Below, piece after piece: positions 20,155 through 28,458 of a stretch of DNA of 64,000 nt. Position 1 is the stretch's first letter. Every line of letters begins with the position of its first letter. The notes below the pieces were generated by a model. The model did no database searches. It saw nothing but the letters and a program-made list of their open reading frames with translations, and was not told where the DNA came from. The position numbers were made by a program, and so were the translations under genes. Source of the DNA: Bordetella genomosp. 2 (GTDB lineage: Bacteria; Pseudomonadota; Gammaproteobacteria; Burkholderiales; Burkholderiaceae_B); NCBI RefSeq assembly GCF_002261345.1, contig NZ_NEVT01000006.1:744001-808000 (forward strand), read 5' to 3'.

Positions 20155-20754
20155 ATGAACCCGCATCCCCCTACCGACGTGCGCCAGCACATCCTCGACG
20201 TGGCCCGCCCGCTGCTGCTGGACCGGGGCTATACCGCCGTGGGGCTGGCCGAGATCCTGGCCGCGGCGCAAGTGCCGAAAGGGTCGTTCTATCACTACTT
20301 CGGCTCCAAGGACGCATTCGGCCAGGCAGTGCTGGAAAGCTATTTCACCGAATACCTGGCCCATATGGACGTCCTGCTGGCGCAACCCGGCACCGCCGCG
20401 CAACGCTTGATGGCCTACTTCATGGACTGGCTCGAGTCCCAGACTGGCGATTCGGCGCAAAGCCGCTGCCTGGTGGTCAAGCTGGGAGCGGAAGTCTGCG
20501 ACCTATCCGAAAGCATGCGCTCGGCGCTCGAACAAGGCACGCGAACCATCACCGGACGGCTGGCGCGCTGCATCGCAGACGGCCAGGCGGACGGCTCGCT
20601 GCCCGCCGCGCCTGAGGCGTCCGCGCTGGCCGTCTCCCTGTACCAGACATGGCTGGGCGCCAGTCTGCTTGCCAAGATCACGCGCGACCGCGCGCCGCTG
20701 GCCACCGCCCTGGCCTGCACCCGTCAAGCGCTGGGCCTGTCGTCCGGCGCATGA
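20155..20754 (+). CDS. TetR-family regulator, NemR-like
   Basis: The 199-residue protein has the HTH in YTAVGLAEILAAAQVPKGSFYHYFGSKD near residues 25-55. The effector domain block CLVVKLGAEVCDLSESMR closely resembles NemR, whose reactive cysteines sense electrophiles, quinones and bleach; two cysteines are present here. It lies 28 bp upstream of an NADP-dependent reductase of the CurA type, and an operator dyad lies at 20120. A role in derepressing that reductase on electrophile stress is a reasonable inference. Confidence 0.85.
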   Translation: MNPHPPTDVRQHILDVARPLLLDRGYTAVGLAEILAAAQVPKGSFYHYFGSKDAFGQAVLESYFTEYLAHMDVLLAQPGTAAQRLMAYFMDWLESQTGDSAQSRCLVVKLGAEVCDLSESMRSALEQGTRTITGRLARCIADGQADGSLPAAPEASALAVSLYQTWLGASLLAKITRDRAPLATALACTRQALGLSSGA

Positions 20755-20782
20755 CGCCCCCCTCCCTCTTGGAGCCGTCCCG

Positions 20783-21817
20783 ATGCCGCAAAGCGACAAC
20801 CTGAACCGCCGTATCCTCCTCGCCGCCCATCCGCGCGGCTTGCCGACGCCGGCCGATTTCCGCCTGGAACAAGCCGCCGTTCCCACGCCTGCGCAAGGCG
20901 AGGTGCTGCTGCGCACCCTGTACTTGTCGCTCGATCCGTACATGCGCAACTTGATGGACGAGGTCGGCCCCGCCTATGCCGACGCGGTGCCGCTGGGCCA
21001 GCCCATGGTAGGCGGCACCGTCAGCCGCATCGTCGAATCCCGCAACCCGGCTTTTCGCGCCGGCGACCTGGTGCTGGCCGACGCCGGCTGGCAGGATTTC
21101 GCGCTGTCGGACGGCGCCGGCTTGCTGCCGTTGCATGGCATGGCCCAGCCCTCGCTGGCGCTGGGCGGCCTGGGCATGCCGGCGTTCACTGCCTATGTCG
21201 GCCTGCTCGATATCGGCCAGCCGCAAGCAGGTGAAACGGTAGTGGTGGCGGCCGCCACCGGCGCGGTCGGCTCGGTGGTCGGGCAGATCGCCCGGCTCAA
21301 GGGCGCGCGCGTCGTCGGCATCGCCGGCGGCGCCGACAAGTGCCGCTATGCCACGGAGGAGCTCGGCTTCGACGCCTGCCTGGACCGCCGCGACCCGCAA
21401 CTGGCCGAACGGCTGCGCGCCGCCTGCCCGGACGGCATCGACGTGTATTTCGAGAACGTCGGCGGGGCGGTATTCGATGCGGTCCTGCCCCTGCTGAATA
21501 TCGGCGCCCGCGTGCCAGTGTGCGGGATCATCGCGCATTACAACGACGAGGCGCCGCCCGCCGGCCCGGACCGCCTGCCGGAAACCATGGCGATCGTGCT
21601 GCAACGGCGCATCCGCGTGCAAGGGTTCATCATCCTGGACCATTACGCCGACCGTTTCGAGGCGTTCCGCCGCGACATGACCGAGTGGCTGGACAACGGC
21701 CGCATCAAGCTGCGCGAAGACCGCGTGGACGGCCTGGAGAACGCCCCCGCCGCCTTCATTGGGCTGCTCGAGGGCCGCAACTTCGGCAAGCTGATCGTGC
21801 GCGTTGCCGACGCCTGA
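20783..21817 (+). CDS. NADP-dependent medium-chain oxidoreductase, CurA / leukotriene B4 dehydrogenase type
   Basis: The 344-residue protein has the MDR signature LSLDPYMRNLMD near the N terminus, the cofactor motif AATGAVGSVVGQIARLKGARVVGIAGG, and the family block DVYFENVGGAVFDAVLPLLN. It lacks catalytic zinc ligands, as expected. Relatives (CurA, PTGR) reduce the double bond of alpha,beta-unsaturated ketones. The start at 20783 has a GGAG about eight bases upstream. It is co-directional with the NemR-like regulator. Confidence 0.88.
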   Translation: MPQSDNLNRRILLAAHPRGLPTPADFRLEQAAVPTPAQGEVLLRTLYLSLDPYMRNLMDEVGPAYADAVPLGQPMVGGTVSRIVESRNPAFRAGDLVLADAGWQDFALSDGAGLLPLHGMAQPSLALGGLGMPAFTAYVGLLDIGQPQAGETVVVAAATGAVGSVVGQIARLKGARVVGIAGGADKCRYATEELGFDACLDRRDPQLAERLRAACPDGIDVYFENVGGAVFDAVLPLLNIGARVPVCGIIAHYNDEAPPAGPDRLPETMAIVLQRRIRVQGFIILDHYADRFEAFRRDMTEWLDNGRIKLREDRVDGLENAPAAFIGLLEGRNFGKLIVRVADA

Positions 21818-21844
21818 CGCCGGCACTGGCGGACGCGGCCCTGG

Positions 21845-23626
21845 CTAGCCCTGCCCCAGCAGGTCCAGGTCGACCGGCAGGGCGCGGTTCAGGGCCGTCG
21901 CCACCTTGACCCGCAGGTCGTTGGTGTGCGCGCGGCGGATTTCGCGCTTGACGTCCAGCAACTGCTGGGGGTGCATGGAAAACTCGGTCAGCCCCAGGCC
22001 CAGCAGCAGCCGCGTCAGGCGCGCATCGCCGGCCATCTCGCCGCACACGGCGACCGGCTTGCCGGCGCGCACGCCGGCATTGATGGTATTGGCCACCAGG
22101 CGCAAAACGGCGGGATGCAAGGGATCGTACAAACTGGCGACGTCATGGTCGCCGCGGTCGATCGCCAGGGTGTACTGGATCAGGTCGTTGGTTCCGATGG
22201 AAAGAAAATCCAGCGCCTGGGCGAACGGCTCGATGGCAATCGCGATGGCCGGCACCTCGACCATGGCGCCCACCTCCAGGCGTTCGGCGTAGGCCTGGCC
22301 GCGCGCATCCAGTTCGCGGCGGGCGGCCTCGATGGCGGCCAGGGCCGCCGTGACCTCGTGCATGTGCGTGACCATGGGCAACAGCAGCCGCACATGGCCA
22401 TGGGCCGAAGCGCGCAGAATGGCGCGCAGCTGCGTGGCGAACATTTCGGGCCGGGCCAGGCAATAGCGGATCGCGCGCTGCCCCAGCGCCGGGTTGGTGG
22501 CGACCGTCGCCTCATCGTCCAGTGTCTTGTCGGCGCCCAGGTCGAGGGTACGGATGGTGACGGGCCGGCCGCCCATGATGCGCGCCACCGACGCATAAGC
22601 CTGGTATTGCTCTTCTTCGTCGGGCAGGGTCTGGCGCCCCATGAACAGGAACTCGCTGCGGAACAGGCCGATGCCGTCGGCGCCCGCCGCCAGGGCCGCG
22701 GCCGCCTCGTCGGGCAGCTCGATATTGGCGTTGAGCACGATGTCGATGCCGTCGAGCGTGACGGCGCGCTCGTCGCGCAACAGCGCCAGCTCGGCGCGCT
22801 CCTGCGCGTACGAGACCTGGCGATCGCGATATTCCTGCAGAATGCGCGGCGCCGGGTTGACCAGCACGACGCCCGCGGCGCCGTCGACCACCAGCGTGTC
22901 CCCATCGCGCACCAGGTCACGCACGTTGCCCAGCGCGACCACCGCCGGCACGCCCATGCTGCGCGCCACGATCGCGGTGTGCGAGGTGGGCCCGCCGAGG
23001 TCGGTGACGAAGGCGGCGAAGCGCCCGCCGCGCAGGCGCAGCATGTCGGCCGGCGAGATGTCGTGCGCCACCACCACCAGCGGGTCGTCGCCGTCCAGAT
23101 CGCCGGCGTCGGGCAGCATGGCCGAGCTGCCGGACAACACCTGCAGCACGCGCTCGATGACCTGCCGGACATCGGCACCGCGCTCGCGCAGGTATTCGTC
23201 CTCCATGGCGTCGAACTGCTCGCCCAGGATCTGCCCCTGGGTAGCCAACGCCCATTCGGCGTTGTAGTGGCGTTCGGCGATCAATGCGGCGGTCTGCTCG
23301 GCCAGCAGCGGGTCGGCCAGCAGCAGGCGGTGCACGTTGAGCATGGCCCCCAGTTCGCGCGGCGCATCGGACGGCAGGCTGTCGGCCAGTTGCAGGAGAT
23401 CGGCCTGGGCGGTGGCCAGCGCCTGCGTCAGGCGCGCGCTCTCGGCGGCGACGTCTTCGGGCGCGATGCGATAGTGAGCGACTTCGAGCGAAGCGGCCCC
23501 CATGACGACCGCGCGGCCGATGGCGTAGCCGCGCGCCACGCCCTTGCCGTGCAGGGCCACCACGGCGCAACCCGTTCCCGCCGGTGCGGGAGCGGACGGT
23601 TCTGCTGGCGCGTTATTCGTGCTCAC
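21845..23626 (-). CDS. ptsI: PTS enzyme I (PEP-protein phosphotransferase)
   Basis: Enzyme I takes phosphate from PEP and passes it to HPr. The 593-residue protein has the active-site histidine at about 216 in GGPTSHTAIVARSMG, and the PEP-binding barrel with FRSEFLFMGR, VMVEVPAIAI-type and SIGTNDLIQYT motifs. I start at the GTG at 23626, which overlaps the end of ptsH by 14 bases. The frame runs further upstream but that part is antisense-like to ptsH. With HPr and EIIA it forms a short phosphorelay and no sugar EIIBC is nearby. Confidence 0.95.
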   Translation of the reverse strand: MSTNNAPAEPSAPAPAGTGCAVVALHGKGVARGYAIGRAVVMGAASLEVAHYRIAPEDVAAESARLTQALATAQADLLQLADSLPSDAPRELGAMLNVHRLLLADPLLAEQTAALIAERHYNAEWALATQGQILGEQFDAMEDEYLRERGADVRQVIERVLQVLSGSSAMLPDAGDLDGDDPLVVVAHDISPADMLRLRGGRFAAFVTDLGGPTSHTAIVARSMGVPAVVALGNVRDLVRDGDTLVVDGAAGVVLVNPAPRILQEYRDRQVSYAQERAELALLRDERAVTLDGIDIVLNANIELPDEAAAALAAGADGIGLFRSEFLFMGRQTLPDEEEQYQAYASVARIMGGRPVTIRTLDLGADKTLDDEATVATNPALGQRAIRYCLARPEMFATQLRAILRASAHGHVRLLLPMVTHMHEVTAALAAIEAARRELDARGQAYAERLEVGAMVEVPAIAIAIEPFAQALDFLSIGTNDLIQYTLAIDRGDHDVASLYDPLHPAVLRLVANTINAGVRAGKPVAVCGEMAGDARLTRLLLGLGLTEFSMHPQQLLDVKREIRRAHTNDLRVKVATALNRALPVDLDLLGQG

Positions 23627-23882
23627 CGAATTTGCTGTCGAACAGGTTCTGTATCTCGGAAAGCGCCTGGTCGGCGTCGCCACCCGAGGCTTCGAGCCGG
23701 ACGGTGACGCCTTGCCCGGCGGCCAGCATCATCACGCCCATGATGCTCTTGGCATTGACTCGCTGCGCGCCGCGGGAGATGAAGATTTCGCTGCCGAACT
23801 TGCTGGCCAGTTGCGTCAGTTTGGCGGCCGCCCGCGCATGCAGGCCCAGCTTATTGGAGATGACGATGTCTGAAATAGGCAT
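23613..23882 (-). CDS. ptsH: HPr phosphocarrier protein
   Basis: This 89-residue HPr carries the phosphorylated His15 in NKLGLHARAA and Ser46 in AKSIMGVMML, the HPrK target position. It shuttles phosphate from enzyme I to EIIA. It lies between the EIIA gene (106 bp upstream) and ptsI (overlapping). The ATG at 23882 is chosen because MPISDIVISNKLGLHA aligns exactly with HPr N termini. Confidence 0.96.
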   Translation of the reverse strand: MPISDIVISNKLGLHARAAAKLTQLASKFGSEIFISRGAQRVNAKSIMGVMMLAAGQGVTVRLEASGGDADQALSEIQNLFDSKFGEHE

Positions 23883-23988
23883 AGAAATAAAGTGATCACA
23901 GCCCGGCATGGCCATTCCCGCCGCGGCATCCGCATGCCGCCTTACGGCCCGTGCCATGCACCGACATAATAGGGCAAAAAACGCCCCG

Positions 23989-24387
23989 TCAGTCTACCCG
24001 CAGACAGCCCTGCACGCCGCCCGCCAGCGCCTTTTCGCGGGTCTCCGCCAAGGTCAGGTGGCGGGACGTCAGCGCCCGCAGCAGCATGGAGGTATTCAGG
24101 CCCGCCACCACGCAGCATTGGGTGCCCAGGGCCTGGGCCTCGGACACCGCGCGCTTGGCGGTATTGGCCGGCGTCGCGCCGATCAGGTCGGTCAGCACCA
24201 GCACGCCGTCGCCGCTGTCGGCGGCCCGGATGTCGCGCAACAGGGCCGGCGCCGCCTCCTCGGGGGAGTCGTCCGGCTGGATGTCGTGCACGGCCATCTG
24301 CACGGCGGCCTCGCCCAGCACGTGTTCGGCGAATTCCCGCATGGCCTGGCCCAGCGGGGCATGCACGACGATGACAATCCCGGTCAT
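23989..24387 (-). CDS. PTS EIIA component, mannose/fructose family
   Basis: The 132-residue protein opens GIVIVVHAPLGQAM with the phosphorylatable His9 of EIIA-Man, and has VLVLTDLIGATPANTAKR as in ManX-type domains. With no EIIB, EIIC or EIID in the window it is probably a regulatory PTS output, as in other betaproteobacteria. The ATG at 24387 lies 13 bases after gshB, so gshB, EIIA, ptsH and ptsI form one minus-strand run. Confidence 0.9.
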   Translation of the reverse strand: MTGIVIVVHAPLGQAMREFAEHVLGEAAVQMAVHDIQPDDSPEEAAPALLRDIRAADSGDGVLVLTDLIGATPANTAKRAVSEAQALGTQCCVVAGLNTSMLLRALTSRHLTLAETREKALAGGVQGCLRVD

Positions 24388-24400
24388 GGAAACCCCGCCT

Positions 24401-25357
24401 TCACGCCGTGGCGCGCTCCAGAGCAGTGGCGAACATGCCGGCGACATCGAAGCCCGTTTGCTCGGCGATCTCGACGAAACAGGTGGGGCTGGTCACATTC
24501 ACCTCGGTGACGTAATCGCCGATGACATCCAGGCCCACCACCAGCAGCCCGCGTTCGGCCAGGCGCGGCGCCACGATGGCGGCGATCTCGCGGTCGCGCT
24601 CGGACAGCGGTTGCGCCACGCCCCTGCCGCCGGCGGCCAGGTTGCCGCGCGTCTCGCCGGCCAGCGGGATGCGCGCCAGCGCATAAGGCACGGCTTCGCC
24701 GCCGATCAGCAGGATGCGCTTGTCGCCCTGGACGATCTCGGGAATGTAGCGTTGCGCCATGATCGTGCGCGCGCCGTCGTCGGTCAGGGTTTCCAGAATG
24801 GCGTTCAGGTTGGGCTCGACCGCCTGCAGGCGGAAGATGCCCGTGCCGCCCATGCCATCCAGCGGCTTGACGATGACGTCCTGGTGGCGCGCATGGAAGG
24901 CCTTGAGGCGGGCCATGTCGCGCGTGACCAGCGTCGGGGCGGCCAGTTCGGAGAACTCGGTAATGGCGAGCTTCTCGGGATGGTTGCGGATCGCCGCCGC
25001 ATCGTTGAAGACCTTGGCCCCTTGCGCCTGCGCGTACTCGAGCATGTGCGTCGAGTAGACATATTCCATGTCGAACGGAGGGTCTTTGCGCATCAGTACG
25101 GCGCCGTACTGCGACAACGGCGCATCCTGGGCCGCGCCGGTGTCGCGCCACCAGTCGTGGCCATGCAGGTCGGCGCCCTCGACCAGCTCGATGGGCGTGG
25201 CGCGCACCTGCACCACGCCGTCGTCGATGAAAAGATCGCCCTGCAAAGCCACGCTGAGCGTATGGCCGCGCGCGACAAGCGCGCGCATCATGGCGACCGA
25301 ACTATCCTTGTACGCCTTCAGGCGGGGCAAGGGATCGATTACGAATAAGACGTGCAT
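24401..25357 (-). CDS. gshB: Glutathione synthetase
   Basis: GshB joins gamma-glutamylcysteine and glycine using ATP. The 318-residue ATP-grasp protein starts MHVLFVIDPL and shows VKPLDGMGGTGIF (ATP-binding loop), AQRYIPEIVQGDKRILLI and GLLVVGLDVIGDYVTEVNVTSPT (metal/product binding), all diagnostic of bacterial GshB. It leads directly into the PTS genes. The 135 bp upstream separating it from infC holds a GC-rich hairpin without a clear T-run. Confidence 0.97.
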   Translation of the reverse strand: MHVLFVIDPLPRLKAYKDSSVAMMRALVARGHTLSVALQGDLFIDDGVVQVRATPIELVEGADLHGHDWWRDTGAAQDAPLSQYGAVLMRKDPPFDMEYVYSTHMLEYAQAQGAKVFNDAAAIRNHPEKLAITEFSELAAPTLVTRDMARLKAFHARHQDVIVKPLDGMGGTGIFRLQAVEPNLNAILETLTDDGARTIMAQRYIPEIVQGDKRILLIGGEAVPYALARIPLAGETRGNLAAGGRGVAQPLSERDREIAAIVAPRLAERGLLVVGLDVIGDYVTEVNVTSPTCFVEIAEQTGFDVAGMFATALERATA

Positions 25358-25492
25358 TGTGATATCCCGGACGCGCGCCGTGCGGGAACACCGGCGCGCC
25401 GAACCGACATCGTAGCGTAAATGGACGCCGGCCGCCGATGCGCGATGCGGCCCGGCCCGCCGGACGCGGGGCGGGCCTGCCGGAGCGGCGCG

Positions 25493-26041
25493 TCAGCTTG
25501 CCGAGTCGCCTTTGCCGGGGCTGCTCTTCTTGCGCGGAGCCAACACCATGACCATCTGGCGGCCTTCCAGCTTGGGCATCGCCTCGACCTGGGCCAACTC
25601 GGTCAGGTCGTCGCGCACGCGCTCGAGCACGCGCATGCCCAGTTCCTGGTGGGCCATTTCACGGCCGCGGAAACGCAGCGTGACCTTGGCCTTGTCGCCC
25701 TCTTCCAGGAAACGGCGCAAGTTGCGCAGCTTGACCTGATAGTCGCCTTCGTCGGTGGCAGGCCGGAACTTGACTTCCTTGACCTGGATGACCTTCTGCT
25801 TGGCGCGGGCTTCAGCCTGCCGTTTTTGTTCCTGGTACTTGAACTTGCCGTAGTCCATCAGACGGCACACCGGGGGATCGGCGTTGGGCGCGATTTCCAC
25901 CAGGTCCACGTCGGCTTGTTCGGAAAGACGGAAAGCTTCGGCCAGCTTGACGATGCCCAGTTGCTCTCCGTCCAGACCTATCAGGCGCACCTCGGGAACG
26001 CGGATTTCACCGTTGATGCGATTGGCTTTTTCAGTGGCGAT
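25493..26041 (-). CDS. infC: Translation initiation factor IF-3
   Basis: IF-3 keeps 30S subunits free and checks the start codon. The frame contains [23 protein letters not shown], the expected N terminus, only if translation starts upstream of the GTG at 25990. The first suitable codon is ATC at 26041, about eight bases after AGGAG. Rare AUU/AUC starts are characteristic of infC and allow IF-3 to repress its own synthesis. From ATC the protein is 182 residues, the usual length. It follows thrS by about 20 bp. The usual rpmI-rplT partners do not follow. Confidence 0.93.
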   Translation of the reverse strand: MATEKANRINGEIRVPEVRLIGLDGEQLGIVKLAEAFRLSEQADVDLVEIAPNADPPVCRLMDYGKFKYQEQKRQAEARAKQKVIQVKEVKFRPATDEGDYQVKLRNLRRFLEEGDKAKVTLRFRGREMAHQELGMRVLERVRDDLTELAQVEAMPKLEGRQMVMVLAPRKKSSPGKGDSAS

Positions 26042-26061
26042 GTTGACGACTCCTAAAAGAT

Positions 26062-28014
26062 TTAAGTAGCACTGCTTTCGGGTTGAACGACATTGCGGCG
26101 CGCGGCGACATCCTCGGCCAGGCGGGCGGCGAAATCATCGAGCGCGATGACGCCCAGATCGAGCCCCCCCAGGCCGCGAACGGCAACCGTGCCATTCTGC
26201 TTTTCCTTGTCACCCACGACAAGAATGTACGGAACCTTTTGCAGGCTATGTTCGCGGATTTTACGAGTGATTTTTTCCCCGCGCAAATCCGACTGGACCC
26301 TAAAGCCTTGTTTTTTCAGGGTTTGTGTGATTTGTGCCGCATAATCGGCGGAAGGCTCGGAAATGCAGCACACCACCGCCTGCACGGGGGCCAGCCACGG
26401 CGGCATCGCGCCTGCGTGGTTTTCGATCAGCATGCCGATAAAACGCTCCAGCGAACCCAGGATGGCCCGGTGCAGCATGACGGGCGCGCGCCGCTGGTCG
26501 TTGGCGTCGACATACTCGGCGCCGAGCCGCACCGGCATGGAAAAATCCACCTGGATCGTGCCGCACTGCCAGTGCCGGCCGATGGCGTCCTTGAGCGTGT
26601 ATTCGATCTTCGGGCCATAGAAAGCGCCCTCGCCCGGGGAAATCTCGAACTCGCAGCCGGTGCGCCGCAGGCTTTCCATCAGCGCGGTCTCGGCCTTGTC
26701 CCAGATCTCGTCGCTGCCAATGCGCTTGTCCGGACGGGTCGCCACCTTGTAGAGGACTTCGGTGAAGCCGAAATCGCGGTAGACCTTCTGCAGCAGCGCG
26801 GTGAAGTCGGCGCACTCGTCCTGCAACTGGTCCTCGGTACAGAAAATATGGCCGTCATCCTGCGTGAAGCCGCGCACCCGCATCATGCCGTGCAGCGAAC
26901 CCGACGGCTCGTTGCGATGGCACTGCCCGAATTCGCCGTAGCGCAGCGGCAGCTCACGGTACGAATGCAGCCCGGCGTTGAAGATCTGCACATGACCGGG
27001 GCAGTTCATCGGCTTGAGCCCGTACACGCGGTTCTCGGACTCCGTCGTGAACATGTTCTCGCGGTAATTGTCCCAATGGCCGGTCTTTTTCCAGAGCGAG
27101 ATATCGAGGATCTGCGGCGCCTTGACTTCCTGGTAGCCATTGTCGCGGTAGACGCCCCGCATGTATTGCTCGACTTGCTGCCACAGCGTCCAGCCCTTGG
27201 GGTGCCAGAAAATCAGGCCGGGCGCCTCGTCCTGGAAATGGAACAGGTCCAGGTCGCGGCCGATCTTGCGATGATCGCGGCGCTCGGCCTCTTCCAGCAT
27301 GTGCAGATAGGCTTCCTGCTCTTCCTTGGTGGCCCAGGCGGTGCCGTAGATGCGCTGGAGCATCTCGTTGTTGCTGTCGCCGCGCCAGTAGGCGCCGGCC
27401 ACCTTCATCAGCTTGAAGACCTTCAGCTTGCCGGTCGACGGCACGTGCGGGCCGCGGCACAGGTCGATGAAATTGCCCTCGCGGTACAGGCTCAGTGTTT
27501 CATTGGCCGGGATGGAGGCAATGATCTCCGCCTTGTAGTGTTCGCCGATGCTCTTGAAATACGCCACCGCGTCGTCGCGCGTCCACTCCTCGCGCGTCAC
27601 GACCTCGTCCTTGCGGGCCAGCTCGGTCATTTTCTTCTCGATGGCGGCCAGGTCTTCGGGCGTGAACGGCCGCTTGTACGAAAAATCGTAATAGAAGCCG
27701 TTCTCGATGACGGGGCCGATGGTGACCTGGGCCTCCGGAAACAGCTCCTTCACGGCGTATGCCAGCAGGTGGGCGGTCGAATGGCGGATCAGGTCGAGCC
27801 CGTCCGGGTCCTTCGCGGTGACGATGGCCAGCTGGGCGTCGTGCTCGATGCGGAAGCTGGTGTCCACCAGCCTGGCTTCGCCGCCGGGCGGCGTGACGCG
27901 GCCGCCCAGCGCGGCCTTGGCCAGCCCGGTGCCGATGGACTGCGCGACCTCGGCGACCGTGACCGGTCCCGGGAACTGACGCTGCGAACCATCGGGCAAT
28001 GTGATCTGTACCAT
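26062..28014 (-). CDS. thrS: Threonyl-tRNA synthetase
   Basis: This 650-residue class II synthetase has an N-terminal TGS domain (residues 1-60), an editing domain with [12 protein letters not shown], the catalytic core with [11 protein letters not shown] (zinc cysteine) and [17 protein letters not shown], motif 3 and a C-terminal anticodon domain ending near [15 protein letters not shown]. It charges tRNA-Thr and heads thrS-infC. The 5' leader carries a terminator-like hairpin and a threonine-rich leader ORF (see those entries). Confidence 0.98.
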   Translation of the reverse strand: MVQITLPDGSQRQFPGPVTVAEVAQSIGTGLAKAALGGRVTPPGGEARLVDTSFRIEHDAQLAIVTAKDPDGLDLIRHSTAHLLAYAVKELFPEAQVTIGPVIENGFYYDFSYKRPFTPEDLAAIEKKMTELARKDEVVTREEWTRDDAVAYFKSIGEHYKAEIIASIPANETLSLYREGNFIDLCRGPHVPSTGKLKVFKLMKVAGAYWRGDSNNEMLQRIYGTAWATKEEQEAYLHMLEEAERRDHRKIGRDLDLFHFQDEAPGLIFWHPKGWTLWQQVEQYMRGVYRDNGYQEVKAPQILDISLWKKTGHWDNYRENMFTTESENRVYGLKPMNCPGHVQIFNAGLHSYRELPLRYGEFGQCHRNEPSGSLHGMMRVRGFTQDDGHIFCTEDQLQDECADFTALLQKVYRDFGFTEVLYKVATRPDKRIGSDEIWDKAETALMESLRRTGCEFEISPGEGAFYGPKIEYTLKDAIGRHWQCGTIQVDFSMPVRLGAEYVDANDQRRAPVMLHRAILGSLERFIGMLIENHAGAMPPWLAPVQAVVCCISEPSADYAAQITQTLKKQGFRVQSDLRGEKITRKIREHSLQKVPYILVVGDKEKQNGTVAVRGLGGLDLGVIALDDFAARLAEDVAARRNVVQPESSAT

Positions 28015-28030
28015 CGGAAATTTCCTGGCG

Positions 28031-28063
28031 AAAAAACGACAAACGCGGCTATCAGCCGCGTTT
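28031..28063 (-). terminator. Terminator/attenuator hairpin in the thrS leader
   Basis: On the minus strand the perfect 10-bp stem AAACGCGGCT/AGCCGCGTTT (28063-28041) with a three-base loop is followed four bases later by six T (28036-28031). It lies 16 bp before the thrS start codon and downstream of the putative leader ORF, where an attenuator would be expected. It could instead end an upstream transcript, but no minus-strand gene lies upstream before the regulator region. Confidence 0.75.
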
Positions 28064-28126
28064 CGTCTGGTTGCTTGTTGAGCCTTACCGTCTGCCTGAC
28101 ACGGCGGAACCCGACACTGGATAAAA

Positions 28127-28183
28127 CTAACGCGACAAGGGGCGGAAGTTTCCGGTCGTAGTTCGGGTCAGGCGAAGCATCAT
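28127..28183 (-). CDS. Putative threonine leader peptide for thrS (18 aa)
   Basis: A short ORF reads [18 protein letters not shown] and stops 64 bases before the terminator hairpin. Four of 18 codons are Thr, three of them consecutive (ACT ACG ACC). An extended -10 promoter candidate lies about 52 bases upstream. The arrangement fits ribosome-mediated attenuation responding to charged tRNA-Thr. The ribosome-binding site is weak, and I did not identify a convincing antiterminator pairing, so this remains a hypothesis. Confidence 0.4.
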   Translation of the reverse strand: MMLRLTRTTTGNFRPLSR

Positions 28184-28234
28184 GCTTGGGGGTCATCCGG
28201 ACGCGGCGCGCAACACGCGCGCCGACCGTCAAAC

Positions 28235-28243
28235 ATTGTAGCA
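28235..28243 (-). promoter_or_regulatory. Candidate extended -10 promoter for the thrS leader
   Basis: On the minus strand TGCTACAAT gives a TGn extended -10 (TACAAT). There is no good -35 at the usual distance. A 7-bp hairpin (28205-28223) follows in the presumed leader RNA. Confidence 0.4.
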
Positions 28244-28354
28244 CTACTGGCCGCCCGCTCCCGGGGGGCCGAGCCGGCCGGCGCGCCATGCGCCTATACG
28301 CCGATGGCTCCACCCTGGCAATTGTGCGGGCCCCAAGTCCGAAATGTCTGACAC

Positions 28355-28366
28355 AAGACCAGTCTT
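28355..28366. promoter_or_regulatory. Palindrome upstream of the RcsB-like regulator
   Basis: The sequence aagac-ca-gtctt is a perfect five-base dyad in an AT-richer patch about 95 bp before the regulator start. RcsB-type boxes have a similar AAGA...TCTT layout, so it may be an autoregulatory site. The rest of the 443-bp gap 28015-28458 holds the thrS leader elements; I see no other gene in it. Confidence 0.3.
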
Positions 28367-28458
28367 ATTTATTCAACACTGCCTTAAAACCGCCCCGCTT
28401 CTTCAGTACCCTGCGGGTAACACCGCGCCGACGGCGCTGCCGTCTCCTGCCACACGCC

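Noticed and set aside
21926-23707. 593-codon plus-strand frame opposite ptsI
   Set aside because: Antisense shadow of enzyme I with no family pattern.
25452-25475. GC-rich hairpin after infC as a terminator
   Set aside because: ggcccgcc/ggcgggcc forms a stem, but there is no T-run on either side, so it is not convincing as Rho-independent.
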